Assembly (NCBI GenBank): GCA_046290675.1
Contig: JBKAHA010000005.1
Span: 310,001-374,000 of the forward strand
Source: Aureliella sp046290675
Lineage (GTDB): Bacteria; Planctomycetota; Planctomycetia; Pirellulales; Pirellulaceae
DNA length: 64,000 nucleotides
Direction: 5' to 3'
Within the stretch, counting starts at the first letter, position 1. Each line of letters opens with the position of its first letter. Both the position numbers and the translations under genes were made by a program. This document shows, piece after piece, positions 45,909 through 55,134 of this stretch. The notes beneath the pieces were generated by a model, which ran no database searches, was not told the DNA's origin, and saw only the letters and a program-made list of their open reading frames with translations.

Positions 45909-46592
45909 ATGACGTTTAACGAACTAGATGAAGAGGTCGAGCACAACGATGAGGGAATCCCGGGCCCGGTAAAGGTGATGGCGCTCGTTGCTTTCCTGTG
46001 TTTGGCTGGCCTGGTAATTTTCGTCGCATTCTCATTTGAACCGGAGGATCCTAGGATCGCTGAAGGGAAGCGATTTTGGAATGAAAGAGATCCTTCGGGG
46101 GATGATGACCACGAGACAATGCGCTTCGTTGCAGAAGATCCAGCCTACAAGCCGGAGATGTTGCCGCTAAGTGAGTTGCCGGAACCCGAACGGGAGCGTC
46201 AAGTGATTGGAATCCAGTACGATGGAGTTGCACACGCGCATGTGATTCGACCCTTGGAAGACAAGAAAAATGTCTATTTAGCCGTATCGCAAATCGGTGA
46301 CAGAGCGTTTCTGGTCATGCACAACTATCGCAAGGATGAAACTCGCGTGATGACGAGTGAGGATCGCGAGTTACTGATGCAAACGCGATTTGGTGGCGGT
46401 GACTTTCTACAAAACCTAGTCATTCTTCTGGGCGAAACACGCTATAAGCAGAGCTCCGAGAAAATCCCGTTCGAGGATTACAACTTCGAGAAGGACACAC
46501 TCGAAAACTGGGTCGCACAGCATCCCGAAACACTAGTTAACGTCGACGAAGAGCTATTTGAAAACGACTTTTTCGAACGCAAAAAACAATGA
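45909..46592 (+). CDS. Single-pass membrane protein of unknown function
   Basis: A 227-residue protein; the ATG at 45909 directly follows a GTG that is also in frame. One transmembrane helix at about residues 20-43 (VKVMALVAFLCLAGLVIFVAF) separates a short acidic cytoplasmic tail from a charged extracytoplasmic domain. That domain is rich in Glu/Asp/Arg and has the block YDGVAHAHVIRPLEDKKNVY, reminiscent of DUF3179-like folds, but I do not assign it. The stop codon lies inside the first unit of a 23-bp tandem duplication. The gene converges with a CRTAC1 gene. Confidence 0.65.
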   Translation: MTFNELDEEVEHNDEGIPGPVKVMALVAFLCLAGLVIFVAFSFEPEDPRIAEGKRFWNERDPSGDDDHETMRFVAEDPAYKPEMLPLSELPEPERERQVIGIQYDGVAHAHVIRPLEDKKNVYLAVSQIGDRAFLVMHNYRKDETRVMTSEDRELLMQTRFGGGDFLQNLVILLGETRYKQSSEKIPFEDYNFEKDTLENWVAQHPETLVNVDEELFENDFFERKKQ

Positions 46593-46682
46593 GCTCGTGT
46601 CGCCTGGTTTCATGAGCTCGTGTCGCTTGGTTTCGACAGGCAAGCTCTCTGCGTTTTGCCTCCAAGGGTTTTGCCTCCAAGG
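46589..46682. repeat. Two tandem duplications in a convergent spacer
   Basis: A 23-bp unit (ATGAGCTCGTGTCGC...) occurs at 46589-46611 and 46612-46634, differing by one base, and includes the stop codon of the upstream gene. A separate 15-bp unit GTTTTGCCTCCAAGG occurs twice without change at 46653-46667 and 46668-46682. Together they fill most of the 103-bp gap. Confidence 0.85.
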
Positions 46683-46695
46683 CTAAGGCACGACT

Positions 46696-48564
46696 CTAAG
46701 GTTGAGCCTCAATCGCGGTGTAAGTTTGATTGGCAGTGATCGTGAGTTGCTGTTGAATGCCGCTTGGCCACGCGATTGAAACTAGGACGTCGCCTCCGGT
46801 TGTACCAAGCCCGAAATGCAGCGTTTTCTCATGCGAGGCGGCAAAGCTCGAGCCTCCCACGACTTCGGATACGACCTGACGCTGACCCCCTAAGCTTCCT
46901 CGATACTCGACCGCGACACGGCTGCCGATCGCGCTCCTATTGGAAGTTGTGCCGATGAGTTTGACACGCAGGTAGTTGCCTTGATCCGAGTCATTGACCA
47001 GTACATTGGCGGGCGTGTTCTCGTTCGCGACTGCGAGGTCGAGGTCTCCGTCCTGATCCAGATCTGCGCGTGCAACTGCCCGGCCCATCAACTTCTCGGA
47101 AAAGTAGTCGCCGCTCTCGGAGGAGATATCGGTCCATCGTTGGTTGCCTGATTGCATGAAGAGTTGTGGCGACATATTGGGATCCGCTGCGCGCTCTGAG
47201 TGATCTACGTGTCCATTTGCAATAAATAGCTCTTGCAGCCCGTCGTTGTTCAAGTCGACAAAGTCAGTCCCAAAGGCAAGGTAATCCAGTGTCGGTGCAT
47301 GCAGCCCCGCGATGGCCGTCTTGTCTCGAAATCCTAAGTCGCCAAAGTTTGCGTAGAGCGTGTTGGATTCCTCGAAAAAATGAGTGCAGTAGATGTCGAG
47401 CATTCCGTTGCCGTCCACATCCGCAACGGCGACGCCCATACTTCCCTGTGGGCCACCTGCTCGGTCAACAGCACAGCCCCTTAGTGTTGCTTCGTCGGAG
47501 AACTTGCCATTGCCATCATTCACGAACAAGAAGTTTTCGGTCGTGTCGTTGGCAACATAAATGTCCGACGCACCATCATTGGTGAAATCGGCGATGGCGA
47601 CTCCTAAGGCTCGATTTCCATCCCCGGTCAGTCCAATGGCTTCGGCGGTCTCGGCGAATACTCCATCTCCTCGATTCATAAAGACGGCGTCTGCTTGCGG
47701 TGCAAGTTCGGCGGGATTGCAGACAGTCGGCCGACCCTCTCGGTCGAGACAGGGGAATGGGTTCTGCGGGTCGTATTCGCAATAATTGCAGACGTAGAGG
47801 TCTAGATTCCCGTCTCCATCTAGGTCGCCCCAAGCCGCGGATGTTCCCCATCGAGGATCGTCTGTCGCCGACTGAGTCGAGACATTCAGGAAGGTGCCGT
47901 CCCCTTGGTTCCGCCAAAGCGTATTCGTTCCTAAATTCGTAACGTAGATGTCATCGAAACCATCATTGTTATAGTCCGCGATGGCAACGCCTTGGCTATA
48001 GCCAGGTTCTGAGATTTGAGCGGGGGCGGTGCAATCATCAAAACGGACATCGCTTGATCTCAACGTGTTTCGATACAGGCGATCTAGTGGTTCGTTTTCA
48101 CCTGGGTTCGCCGAACCGGCTTGATTTAGGTAAAGGTCGATACGTCCATCGAGATCGAAATCGAGCCAACCGCAGCCGGCTCCAATCGTCTCTGAGATGA
48201 GTGCTGCTCCGTTCGCGCCGTTTTGGTAAATATGATCCACCCCCAACTGACTATGCCGATCGGAGAGGCGGATCAAATTCGCCGCACTGCTCCCAGATGC
48301 GGCGGTATTCGAGCCTTCTACTTGGCCCGCGGAGAACTGCCATTCCTTTTCAACCCCATGGCTGAGCGGCTTAGGAGGGACTTCACCACGGCTGCTGGAT
48401 TCGAGCCGTCCTTCGCTCGTTGCGGTGCCGTCGCCGAAGCAACCGGGCAGCAGCAAGAGGCACACAATTGATGCAAGACTCGCAGGCTTGCAAAAAAGCG
48501 AAATCGGATTCCAGCGCCATTCAAATCGGCTCTCAATGGATGTTCGAGTTGCCTTAGTTGGCAT
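46696..48564 (-). CDS. CRTAC1-type lipoprotein: FG-GAP repeats and ASPIC/UnbV domain
   Basis: A 622-residue secreted protein. The lipobox LLPGC gives a lipidated cysteine at residue 42, so it is an outer- or cytoplasmic-membrane lipoprotein. FG-GAP/VCBS repeats at about residues 130-500 carry calcium-type loops such as DFDLDGRIDLYL, DYNNDGFDDIYV and DLDGDGNLDLYV. The ASPIC/UnbV module lies at about 520-610 (YLRVKLIGTTSNRSAIGSRV, then SSFAASHEKTLHFGLG). These proteins are predicted beta-propellers that bind ligands at the cell surface; no enzyme activity is expected. It is separate from the three-gene CRTAC1/TPR cluster at 50-55 kb and divergent from the polytopic membrane protein. Confidence 0.9.
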   Translation of the reverse strand: MPTKATRTSIESRFEWRWNPISLFCKPASLASIVCLLLLPGCFGDGTATSEGRLESSSRGEVPPKPLSHGVEKEWQFSAGQVEGSNTAASGSSAANLIRLSDRHSQLGVDHIYQNGANGAALISETIGAGCGWLDFDLDGRIDLYLNQAGSANPGENEPLDRLYRNTLRSSDVRFDDCTAPAQISEPGYSQGVAIADYNNDGFDDIYVTNLGTNTLWRNQGDGTFLNVSTQSATDDPRWGTSAAWGDLDGDGNLDLYVCNYCEYDPQNPFPCLDREGRPTVCNPAELAPQADAVFMNRGDGVFAETAEAIGLTGDGNRALGVAIADFTNDGASDIYVANDTTENFLFVNDGNGKFSDEATLRGCAVDRAGGPQGSMGVAVADVDGNGMLDIYCTHFFEESNTLYANFGDLGFRDKTAIAGLHAPTLDYLAFGTDFVDLNNDGLQELFIANGHVDHSERAADPNMSPQLFMQSGNQRWTDISSESGDYFSEKLMGRAVARADLDQDGDLDLAVANENTPANVLVNDSDQGNYLRVKLIGTTSNRSAIGSRVAVEYRGSLGGQRQVVSEVVGGSSFAASHEKTLHFGLGTTGGDVLVSIAWPSGIQQQLTITANQTYTAIEAQP

Positions 48565-48810
48565 TGCCTAATATTCCTGAAGACTACAGATGAGCGAACG
48601 GTGACAGTATGATGGGAGCTGGACGCCAACTCGAGGTTAAAGGCCTGTCGCAGAGCGAGGCCGGCTATGCTGAAGAATCTTCGGTCGCAGTCAAAATAGT
48701 TCGTTAAGTAGACGCGTCTCGGTTCTATCGATGCGGTAGTCTGACGGCACTAAGGCGATCCGGCTAGCTACCATTTTTACGTCTTTACGTAGATAAGTGA
48801 TCAGGCGGCG

Positions 48811-49977
48811 ATGGGAAAAAAACGAAAACAGAACCGCAAAGAACCTGCGAGCAGCCCAGATGCTCGCGTCGAGACGAAAGCGATCCTAAGTCCGTGGGTG
48901 GACTTTTGGTGCTGTGGCGGCGTTTCCATCGTCGTGGTGATTCTGCTTTTCGTCGCGATGGGGGCGCTTCGGATCTGGGCGCCAGAGAGTCCTTATCTGA
49001 ACAAGAAAATCGAGTTTGAAGACATCTTGGTTCTCGGGTTCTTGATCAATTTTCCGCACTTCATGGCCTCTTATCGGATTCTGTATCGCAAGACGAGCCA
49101 GATTAAGGAGCACAGTTGGGCTTCATTGTATGTCCCAGGCATCATGGTAGCCCTGATGGTGTACGCATTGCTCACGCCAAGCCGTGATCCTGAGAACCCT
49201 GAGTTCGCGAACGGCGCAATCGTCGAGATCTTCTCACTGACAGCCGGCTTGCTTTTGGCATGGCATTACACCGGGCAAGGGTGGGGGATGACTGCATCCT
49301 TTTCATTCCTTGGTGGAATTCGTATGGAGGATGTCGAGCGCCGGCTCATACGCGGCGGTTACTACGCGCTTATGGTGCTCCATCTTCTTTGGACCATCTT
49401 GGTTGCGATGTCGAGCCCTGAAGAGTTCGTGCTGTTTTCTAGTATGGTCAGCCCCTTCTTCCCACTCTTTGAGCTGCTTTTCTGGGTTTGGTGGGTCGTT
49501 GTATTGGGCACTATTCCCGCCGGAGCTTGGGGGTATTGGAGGATGGCCCGTCGCACGGGAATCGCGATACCGCCGCGCGCGATCGCACCCTGGATAGCGA
49601 CCTATTTCTGGTACGCGCTGATCTCCGTTTATCCCGGACTTTTTCTCGTGCTGCAGATCTTTCATGCCCTGCAGTACATGATCTTTCCAATTCGTGTTGA
49701 GATGAATCAGCACGCTGCCAAGACTTCGGAACCAACGGATAAGCAGTGGTTACATGGGCTGATGTATTATCTGGCACTCGTCGTGATTGGTGTGGTCGTT
49801 TTCTCGGCTCCGGGTTTAGCCCGATATATCGACGACACTGCTTTCTTCGCCATCAATGCATTGCTTCTCGGCTTCATCAACATTCATCACTATGTGATCG
49901 ATGGCGCAATCTGGAAAATTCGGAACCCGGCTGTTCGGCGCGATCTATTTGCTCATCTTCAACCGAAGGCGAACTAG
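48811..49977 (+). CDS. Polytopic membrane protein with HHY-DG motif
   Basis: A 388-residue protein. After a Lys/Arg-rich cytoplasmic start, about eight hydrophobic helices cover residues 30-365. Charged or aromatic residues lie inside helices: FPHFMASYRILY, LLAWHYTGQGWGMTASF, LVLQIFHALQYMIFPIR and INIHHYVIDGAIWKIRN. The repeated histidines (PH, WHY, FHALQY, HHY) could ligate metal, and the last motif is one I have seen in uncharacterised membrane proteins of planctomycetes and relatives. No family name is offered. It is transcribed away from the CRTAC1 gene at 46696 and converges with the TPR gene at 50146. Confidence 0.75.
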   Translation: MGKKRKQNRKEPASSPDARVETKAILSPWVDFWCCGGVSIVVVILLFVAMGALRIWAPESPYLNKKIEFEDILVLGFLINFPHFMASYRILYRKTSQIKEHSWASLYVPGIMVALMVYALLTPSRDPENPEFANGAIVEIFSLTAGLLLAWHYTGQGWGMTASFSFLGGIRMEDVERRLIRGGYYALMVLHLLWTILVAMSSPEEFVLFSSMVSPFFPLFELLFWVWWVVVLGTIPAGAWGYWRMARRTGIAIPPRAIAPWIATYFWYALISVYPGLFLVLQIFHALQYMIFPIRVEMNQHAAKTSEPTDKQWLHGLMYYLALVVIGVVVFSAPGLARYIDDTAFFAINALLLGFINIHHYVIDGAIWKIRNPAVRRDLFAHLQPKAN

Positions 49978-50102
49978 CATGCTGCGTGGCTGAAGTAGCG
50001 CGGAAGTAAAGCTTGGAGAAGTGCTAGTTCAATACTTGGGTACGACAAGCCTCGGACTCTTCAACCAGCAATGCTGCGAAAGCTCCTCGTTCGGGTCGCC
50101 AA

Positions 50103-50126
50103 ATCCGAACCAATCCTGGTTCGGAT
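50103..50126. terminator. Hairpin between convergent genes
   Basis: A perfect 10-bp stem (ATCCGAACCA with TGGTTCGGAT) and a 4-nt loop, between the membrane protein gene and the TPR gene. No T-run; a bidirectional but weak terminator is likely. Confidence 0.6.
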
Positions 50127-50145
50127 AGCCAGACTCGCACCAACG

Positions 50146-51420
50146 CTACAGGCTGCGTTGCATGCACTCACTCAATTGGTCTGCCGTTTCAGGATCGCCG
50201 CAGGCACGGAAGTACTCTTCGAGTTCTTCGTAGAGACTGACGGGTTCCAGACGCCGAATGTCAGGGCACTTTTGAATGGCCGACATGAGCCTTTGGCCTT
50301 TCATCGCCAGCTCTTGAACGGGCTCTGCAGCGGCCACGCCTTCGGATGCACGGATGGCTTGGGCAAGTTCGAGTCGCGTTGACCAGTCGAAAGGCTCTAG
50401 TTGGAGTGCAGTGCGATAAGCGGCCTTGGCCGCGTCCCAATCTTCCTTGGTGGAATGGTACCAACCATTGAAACGCCAGAAGCGATTGTCTCTCTTGGCT
50501 GCGTCAGGCATGCTAGTCAAACGCATTGCGACTTCGGACGCTTCACCGGCGCGGCATAGCTCTCGAGTTTCGGCGGCCAGTAACTCGATATTGGACGGGA
50601 AATCCTGACGCAACTCGCGAACTCTCTCCGCGATGTAGGCGAGTGGTTTCGGTGCTTCCTCTTCAGGATGAGCTTCCTTGGCTAGCACATCCGTGAATGC
50701 GTACGAAGGTAGGTGGAGCACACTGGCTACTTGAAATAGCTCATTGTCCGGGTAGAGCTGCAACCATACTTGATTGGTCTCGTAGCCGTTCGTAAACGTC
50801 AGCCACTTGGCTGCGAATAGATAAGCGTAACTTGCCAAACTGTCTGCGTTGTTTGCCATCGCGCGGTCGACTTCGGTTCGGATCTGATTGCGCTGCCCAG
50901 ACATGATGTAGTAGTAGAGTAAACGTTCATGCGTTTCTGAGTCACTCGGGTAGCGGCGGATGGTTTCATCGCAAGTTGCCTTCGCTGCGAGCGGATCCTT
51001 GAGCCCTTCCATCTGCAGGTAGCCGAGTTTCTGAAGCGATTCGGCCGGTGCATCTTCGGGTAGTTGGAGTAGATAGGCTTCGGCAGTCTTAAAGTCGCCG
51101 CGTTCAATAGCCATATCAGAGGCCATTTCCCAGGCTTCGCGTTCATTGGGACGGATTGTAGCCCACTCTTGGCAGGCGGCTTCCGCTTCCGCCCAACGCC
51201 CCTGGTTGGCCGCGAAGTACGCAAAGTCCTTGGCGGCTTGAACCCGATCCTTTTCCAGTTTTTGAAAGCCAAAACGCGCGAGCAGACCACCGCCGAGTAC
51301 AAGTAGCAAAACGACTAGCAGCTTTTTGCTGCTTTGCTTGCTGTTCTTTGCTCTTGTCTCCGCCGAGTTCTTCTTGCTTGAAGACAGTTTGGTCTTCGGT
51401 TTTCTTTTCTTGGCGTTCAC
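50146..51420 (-). CDS. Membrane-anchored TPR protein
   Basis: A 424-residue protein starting at the ATG at 51420. A very basic N-terminal tail (about residues 1-32, Lys/Ser-rich) precedes one transmembrane helix (KLLVVLLLVLGGGLLARFGF). The rest is a series of TPR-like helices facing the periplasm, for example NQGRWAEAEAACQEWATIRP and KEDWDAAKAAYRTALQLEPF. TPR proteins act as scaffolds; a partner is not known. It is the third gene of a minus-strand series with a CRTAC1 protein and a TPR lipoprotein; the gap to the TPR lipoprotein is 114 bp. Confidence 0.8.
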   Translation of the reverse strand: MNAKKRKPKTKLSSSKKNSAETRAKNSKQSSKKLLVVLLLVLGGGLLARFGFQKLEKDRVQAAKDFAYFAANQGRWAEAEAACQEWATIRPNEREAWEMASDMAIERGDFKTAEAYLLQLPEDAPAESLQKLGYLQMEGLKDPLAAKATCDETIRRYPSDSETHERLLYYYIMSGQRNQIRTEVDRAMANNADSLASYAYLFAAKWLTFTNGYETNQVWLQLYPDNELFQVASVLHLPSYAFTDVLAKEAHPEEEAPKPLAYIAERVRELRQDFPSNIELLAAETRELCRAGEASEVAMRLTSMPDAAKRDNRFWRFNGWYHSTKEDWDAAKAAYRTALQLEPFDWSTRLELAQAIRASEGVAAAEPVQELAMKGQRLMSAIQKCPDIRRLEPVSLYEELEEYFRACGDPETADQLSECMQRSL

Positions 51421-51534
51421 GTAGGAATTCGGCTGCTCAATTGATCTTGGAGGGGGAATGCAAGTATGAACGCGGGTTGAAACCTGGAAGTGCGAACATC
51501 GACTTGGAATGCCCAGGCGGAGCCCTTCCTAGTA

Positions 51535-53046
51535 CTATTTCGGTTGCTTCTGCTGTTGAGAAAGAAAAGCTTCGAGTTGTAGCATCGCTTGCTTGTACGC
51601 CAAGTTATCTGGGGCTAATTCGATCGCCTTGCTGAGGGAATCTCGGGCTTCTTGCATTTGCCCATTGATTGCTTGTGCTTGCCCAAGCAACTCGTAATTT
51701 GCTGCGGACGGGTTGGTGCTGACTGCCTTGTTGGTCAATTCCAGGATGCGTTTCGGCTGCTGTCGGCTTTGAAGCAGCAGGCGGGCCAAGGCCACATAGC
51801 CTGAGTCGCTTTCGGGCGCGAGCTCGATGACGCTTTCGTACTTTTCTTTCGCAGTTGTCGCGTCACCACTTTTAGCATGGATGACCCCGCTTGTGAAAAA
51901 TGCGCCTGCGTTTTCTGCGTTCTTCTCACACATCACATTCGACATGCTTTGGGCTCGACCTAGCTGATTGGTTCTTTGGTACAAACCAAGCAGGGAAGAC
52001 CAAGTCTCAAGGTTGGTCGGGTCAAGAAGTACTGATTTCTCCAGTATGAGTTGTCCCTTAGTATTGTCGCCATTCGCGAGGAAAACTTGCGCAATGTCCT
52101 TATATTTTTCGGCGTAATCCGATAGCTCCATCGCAAAGGTATTGTCGGTATGGGGCTGTTCCTCTCTTGCTTTTGCTTGGGATTGTAGGAGTTCTCGAGC
52201 CCGATCTGATTCGCCTAGGCGGGCCAATGCCCGACCAAGGCCTTCTTGGGCACGCGGTAATTCTGGGGACAACTCGAGCGTCTTTTCAAAGGCTGTTCTT
52301 GCTCGTTCATAATTTCGGTTTGCAAGATACTCTTGCCCGAGACGCAAGTGGACCTCCGCGGTATCGCCCGCTTTCGCCGCAAGCTCATTGAGTATGGAAA
52401 TGGCCGAATCGATATTCCCTAGATTGTGCTGAGCTTCGCTAAGGCGATAGTAGAGCTCATTGGAGTAGTCGCTGTCCAATGCCTTCACTTTTTCGAATTG
52501 GCCTGCGGCCTGCTCGGGGTCATTGCGAAGTACAGCCACTTCCCCGAGTCCGTAGTAAGCGTGGATGTAGTCTTTGTCTAACTCAATTGCACTTTTCCAG
52601 CAATCTTCTGCCTTCTGGCTTTCACCAAGCATTAGATGCAATCGCGCCCGGACCTCGTAGGCATCTGGAAGTCTTGGGAATTGGGCTACGACCAATTCTG
52701 CTAGTTGCCGCGACTCAGCGCGTATTTCATCCGCATCTTTGGGGAGCTGTGGTGCGATGAAATTGGCCGACAGATTTATCTGTGGCGTTGTTGTCGCGAT
52801 GTTAGGCGGGATCGCCGATGGCGGAAGTACCTGCTGCGGATCTGCGCCTGCTGAGTTCAGGGGAGAGGCTTCAGAGGAAGGAAGCTCGGTTGTAGTGATT
52901 GGAGGCGCCGTTTCGTCCTGGGTCGTATCAGCCCCAGGTGAGCATCCGGTAACGAACACTGTTGCAGCGAGAAGCAATGCAGCTCGTTTCTGTGCCCGTA
53001 TCGGGTGAATTGGAGAGTAGGCTCTTAACCTGTTTCGCATCGTCAT
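51535..53046 (-). CDS. TPR lipoprotein
   Basis: A 503-residue protein. The signal peptide ends in VFVTGC, giving a lipidated cysteine near residue 35. A Pro/Thr/Ser linker spans about 36-95. About ten TPR units follow, each with the Trp/Leu-Gly-Tyr/Ala-Phe spacing, such as YIHAYYGLGEVAVLRNDPEQ and NYERARTAFEKTLELSPELP. An ATG two codons downstream (53040) is an alternative start. It is encoded 36 bp after the stop of the CRTAC1 protein, which suggests co-transcription and a shared place at the cell surface. Confidence 0.87.
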   Translation of the reverse strand: MTMRNRLRAYSPIHPIRAQKRAALLLAATVFVTGCSPGADTTQDETAPPITTTELPSSEASPLNSAGADPQQVLPPSAIPPNIATTTPQINLSANFIAPQLPKDADEIRAESRQLAELVVAQFPRLPDAYEVRARLHLMLGESQKAEDCWKSAIELDKDYIHAYYGLGEVAVLRNDPEQAAGQFEKVKALDSDYSNELYYRLSEAQHNLGNIDSAISILNELAAKAGDTAEVHLRLGQEYLANRNYERARTAFEKTLELSPELPRAQEGLGRALARLGESDRARELLQSQAKAREEQPHTDNTFAMELSDYAEKYKDIAQVFLANGDNTKGQLILEKSVLLDPTNLETWSSLLGLYQRTNQLGRAQSMSNVMCEKNAENAGAFFTSGVIHAKSGDATTAKEKYESVIELAPESDSGYVALARLLLQSRQQPKRILELTNKAVSTNPSAANYELLGQAQAINGQMQEARDSLSKAIELAPDNLAYKQAMLQLEAFLSQQQKQPK

Positions 53047-53082
53047 GTTTCTGGCGTCAACTTCAGCTGCGGAAGCAGTTGG

Positions 53083-54912
53083 TTAGGGCATCGAAAAATA
53101 GGATTTCGAGCCCTCGATTAAGGTAACAGTCCGATTGACTGGGATCTCGTCCCAAGACTGCGTTGTCTGTGCATCCCATTGTATCTTTAGGCGGTCGACT
53201 TGGTTTGAATTGCCAATGCCGAAATGAATGCGTGAGCCGAAGTGTCCTTGGTAGCCCCGTCCGCACAAGACTTCTCTGATCAGTCGCTTGCCGCCGACTT
53301 CGATTTCGACCTTGGCGCCGACGCCACTTCGATTTGTTTTCGTCCCGATCAAGTGAAGCGAAAGAAATCGATTGTCGTTTTCAGATCGGTTGCGAATGAG
53401 TTGGGGCGAAGAATTCAGGTTCAAAATGACAGCATCCAGCAGCCCGTCATTGTCAAAGTCTTCAAAAGCAGCGCCGCGGCTTACCTCGACGGCTTCGAGA
53501 GCGTCTCCGCCAACCTTGTCTAACGAAAAGCGGCCCTCACGGTTGCGCAAAACTAGATTAGGAGCCCTGAACTGATTCGCGTCGTTAACTGCTTCCTCGC
53601 CTTCGATCAAGTGCCCAGCCGTGATGAAACAATCTTCCCATGAGTCGTTGTCGAAGTCGACCAACCCGACTCCCCAAGAGACACTCCGGTTTGCGACACC
53701 GAGCCCCTTAGCTGCTCCAACATCATCAAAGAAGCCTCCGCCTGCATTCAGGTAAAGATTCGGAATCTCTTCAGCGAAGTTAGTTGACACGATATCGAGT
53801 CTTCCGTCGTGGTCGATATCTCCGATGTCAGCGCCCATGCTAGCTTGCGATGCGCCATCACTTCCATATGCCAGTCCTGCAAGCAATGCGTCTTCGACGA
53901 ATTTCCCGTTGCCCTGGTTGATATACGCAAAATTAGGGGCCGAGTCATTGCATACAAAAAGATCAGTGTCGAAGTCACCATCGACATCGAAAGCGACAAC
54001 TCCCATACCTGGCCCTCGATGGCTTTGGATCCCTGCATCGTCTGATACCTCGATAAGTTGCCCGTTGCCAGTATTCCGAAATAACAGATCCGAATCGGGG
54101 GGATAATCTTTGGGGCCAGGCGCCGCAGGGACGCCAAAAATTTCGCGTGAGACATCTCTGTCGAAATCGAAGTCGACGTAGTTGGCAATGAACAAGTCCA
54201 GGTTGCCATCGCGATCAAAATCGAGGATGGCTACTCCAGCCCCGACCCGAGGGACATCCGAGTCGCTAATCACTTCTCGGCGCGAGAAACTGCCGTCACC
54301 TTGGTTCTCGAGTACCACATGTTCGCCGAAATTGGAGACAACCAAGTCAGGTGTCCCATCATTATTCAGATCGCCTACGCAGACACCGAGAGCGAAACCA
54401 AGGTCGGATGCATTGGATTGTTCGGTTACATCCTGGAATTGAAACTCCCCAATATTGCGAAAGAGTCGGTTGGTCGGAGCGGGATCGATCTCGGCATCCT
54501 GTAGTGCGGCTCCATTGGGTAAGTAGACGTCCAACAATCCATCGCCGTCATAATCGAAAGTGGCGATTCCGCAGGTTACTGTTTCGATCAGGAAGTTCTT
54601 TCCTGTGCGTCCAGAGAAGTGCTCGAAATCGAGCCCCGAAGATTGACTCTCATCCAAGAGGTGAATCACAGAGGGCTCCGCGGTGGAGGTCTGCTTTTCT
54701 GAGCGGATGGTTGAGCCAGCGGCTGTTCGGTGGGAATCCCTTCCGTTCTCTTTGCTAGCGAGTGTTGCAGTCGATTTTTCGCTGTTCTGCATCGTTGGCG
54801 TTGGATCCGTTGGGGCAGATTCGCCGGAGTGTTGTAATCCGCTAGGTTTGCTGCAGGCGGTCAGCAACATGAACAGCAAGAATAGAAGTGAGCGGCTCAT
54901 GACTACGGGCAT
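53083..54912 (-). CDS. CRTAC1-type lipoprotein: FG-GAP repeats and ASPIC/UnbV domain
   Basis: A 609-residue protein with a lipobox MLLTAC (lipidated Cys20). A Ser/Thr-rich linker runs to about residue 80. FG-GAP/VCBS repeats cover about 95-480, with DYDGDGLLDVYL, DLNNDGTPDLVV, DFDRDGNLDLFI and DVDGDFDTDLFV. The ASPIC/UnbV domain lies near 500-595 (HLIGTKTNRSGVGAKVEIEV, GRGYQGHFGSRIHFGIG). It is the first gene of a three-gene set with two TPR proteins. The organisation resembles CRTAC1/TPR neighbourhoods common in planctomycetes; the function of such sets is unknown. Confidence 0.92.
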   Translation of the reverse strand: MPVVMSRSLLFLLFMLLTACSKPSGLQHSGESAPTDPTPTMQNSEKSTATLASKENGRDSHRTAAGSTIRSEKQTSTAEPSVIHLLDESQSSGLDFEHFSGRTGKNFLIETVTCGIATFDYDGDGLLDVYLPNGAALQDAEIDPAPTNRLFRNIGEFQFQDVTEQSNASDLGFALGVCVGDLNNDGTPDLVVSNFGEHVVLENQGDGSFSRREVISDSDVPRVGAGVAILDFDRDGNLDLFIANYVDFDFDRDVSREIFGVPAAPGPKDYPPDSDLLFRNTGNGQLIEVSDDAGIQSHRGPGMGVVAFDVDGDFDTDLFVCNDSAPNFAYINQGNGKFVEDALLAGLAYGSDGASQASMGADIGDIDHDGRLDIVSTNFAEEIPNLYLNAGGGFFDDVGAAKGLGVANRSVSWGVGLVDFDNDSWEDCFITAGHLIEGEEAVNDANQFRAPNLVLRNREGRFSLDKVGGDALEAVEVSRGAAFEDFDNDGLLDAVILNLNSSPQLIRNRSENDNRFLSLHLIGTKTNRSGVGAKVEIEVGGKRLIREVLCGRGYQGHFGSRIHFGIGNSNQVDRLKIQWDAQTTQSWDEIPVNRTVTLIEGSKSYFSMP

Positions 54913-55081
54913 CCGGGTGGCTCAATGGCGTGTGTTAGCAATTGGGGTGGGACTTTGATTCAAGGAACCGTCGATCCTACCACAGTGGCATGAGTGGCGA
55001 AGCAGGGCTGAAGGGTAGTGCGGAAGACCTTCGATGGACAGTTGTAAGACGACTATGGCAAGGAGATTAGTAGCAACGAAA

Positions 55082-55108
55082 AAACGGCAGCCGTCACGGC
55101 TGCCGTTT
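55082..55108 (-). terminator. Intrinsic terminator of clpC
   Basis: A perfect 12-bp stem (AAACGGCAGCCG with CGGCTGCCGTTT) and 3-nt loop, followed on the minus strand by TTTTTTCG. It begins 26 bp after the clpC stop. Confidence 0.95.
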
Positions 55109-55134
55109 GAACTTTTCGAGCTATTTCGAAATAT

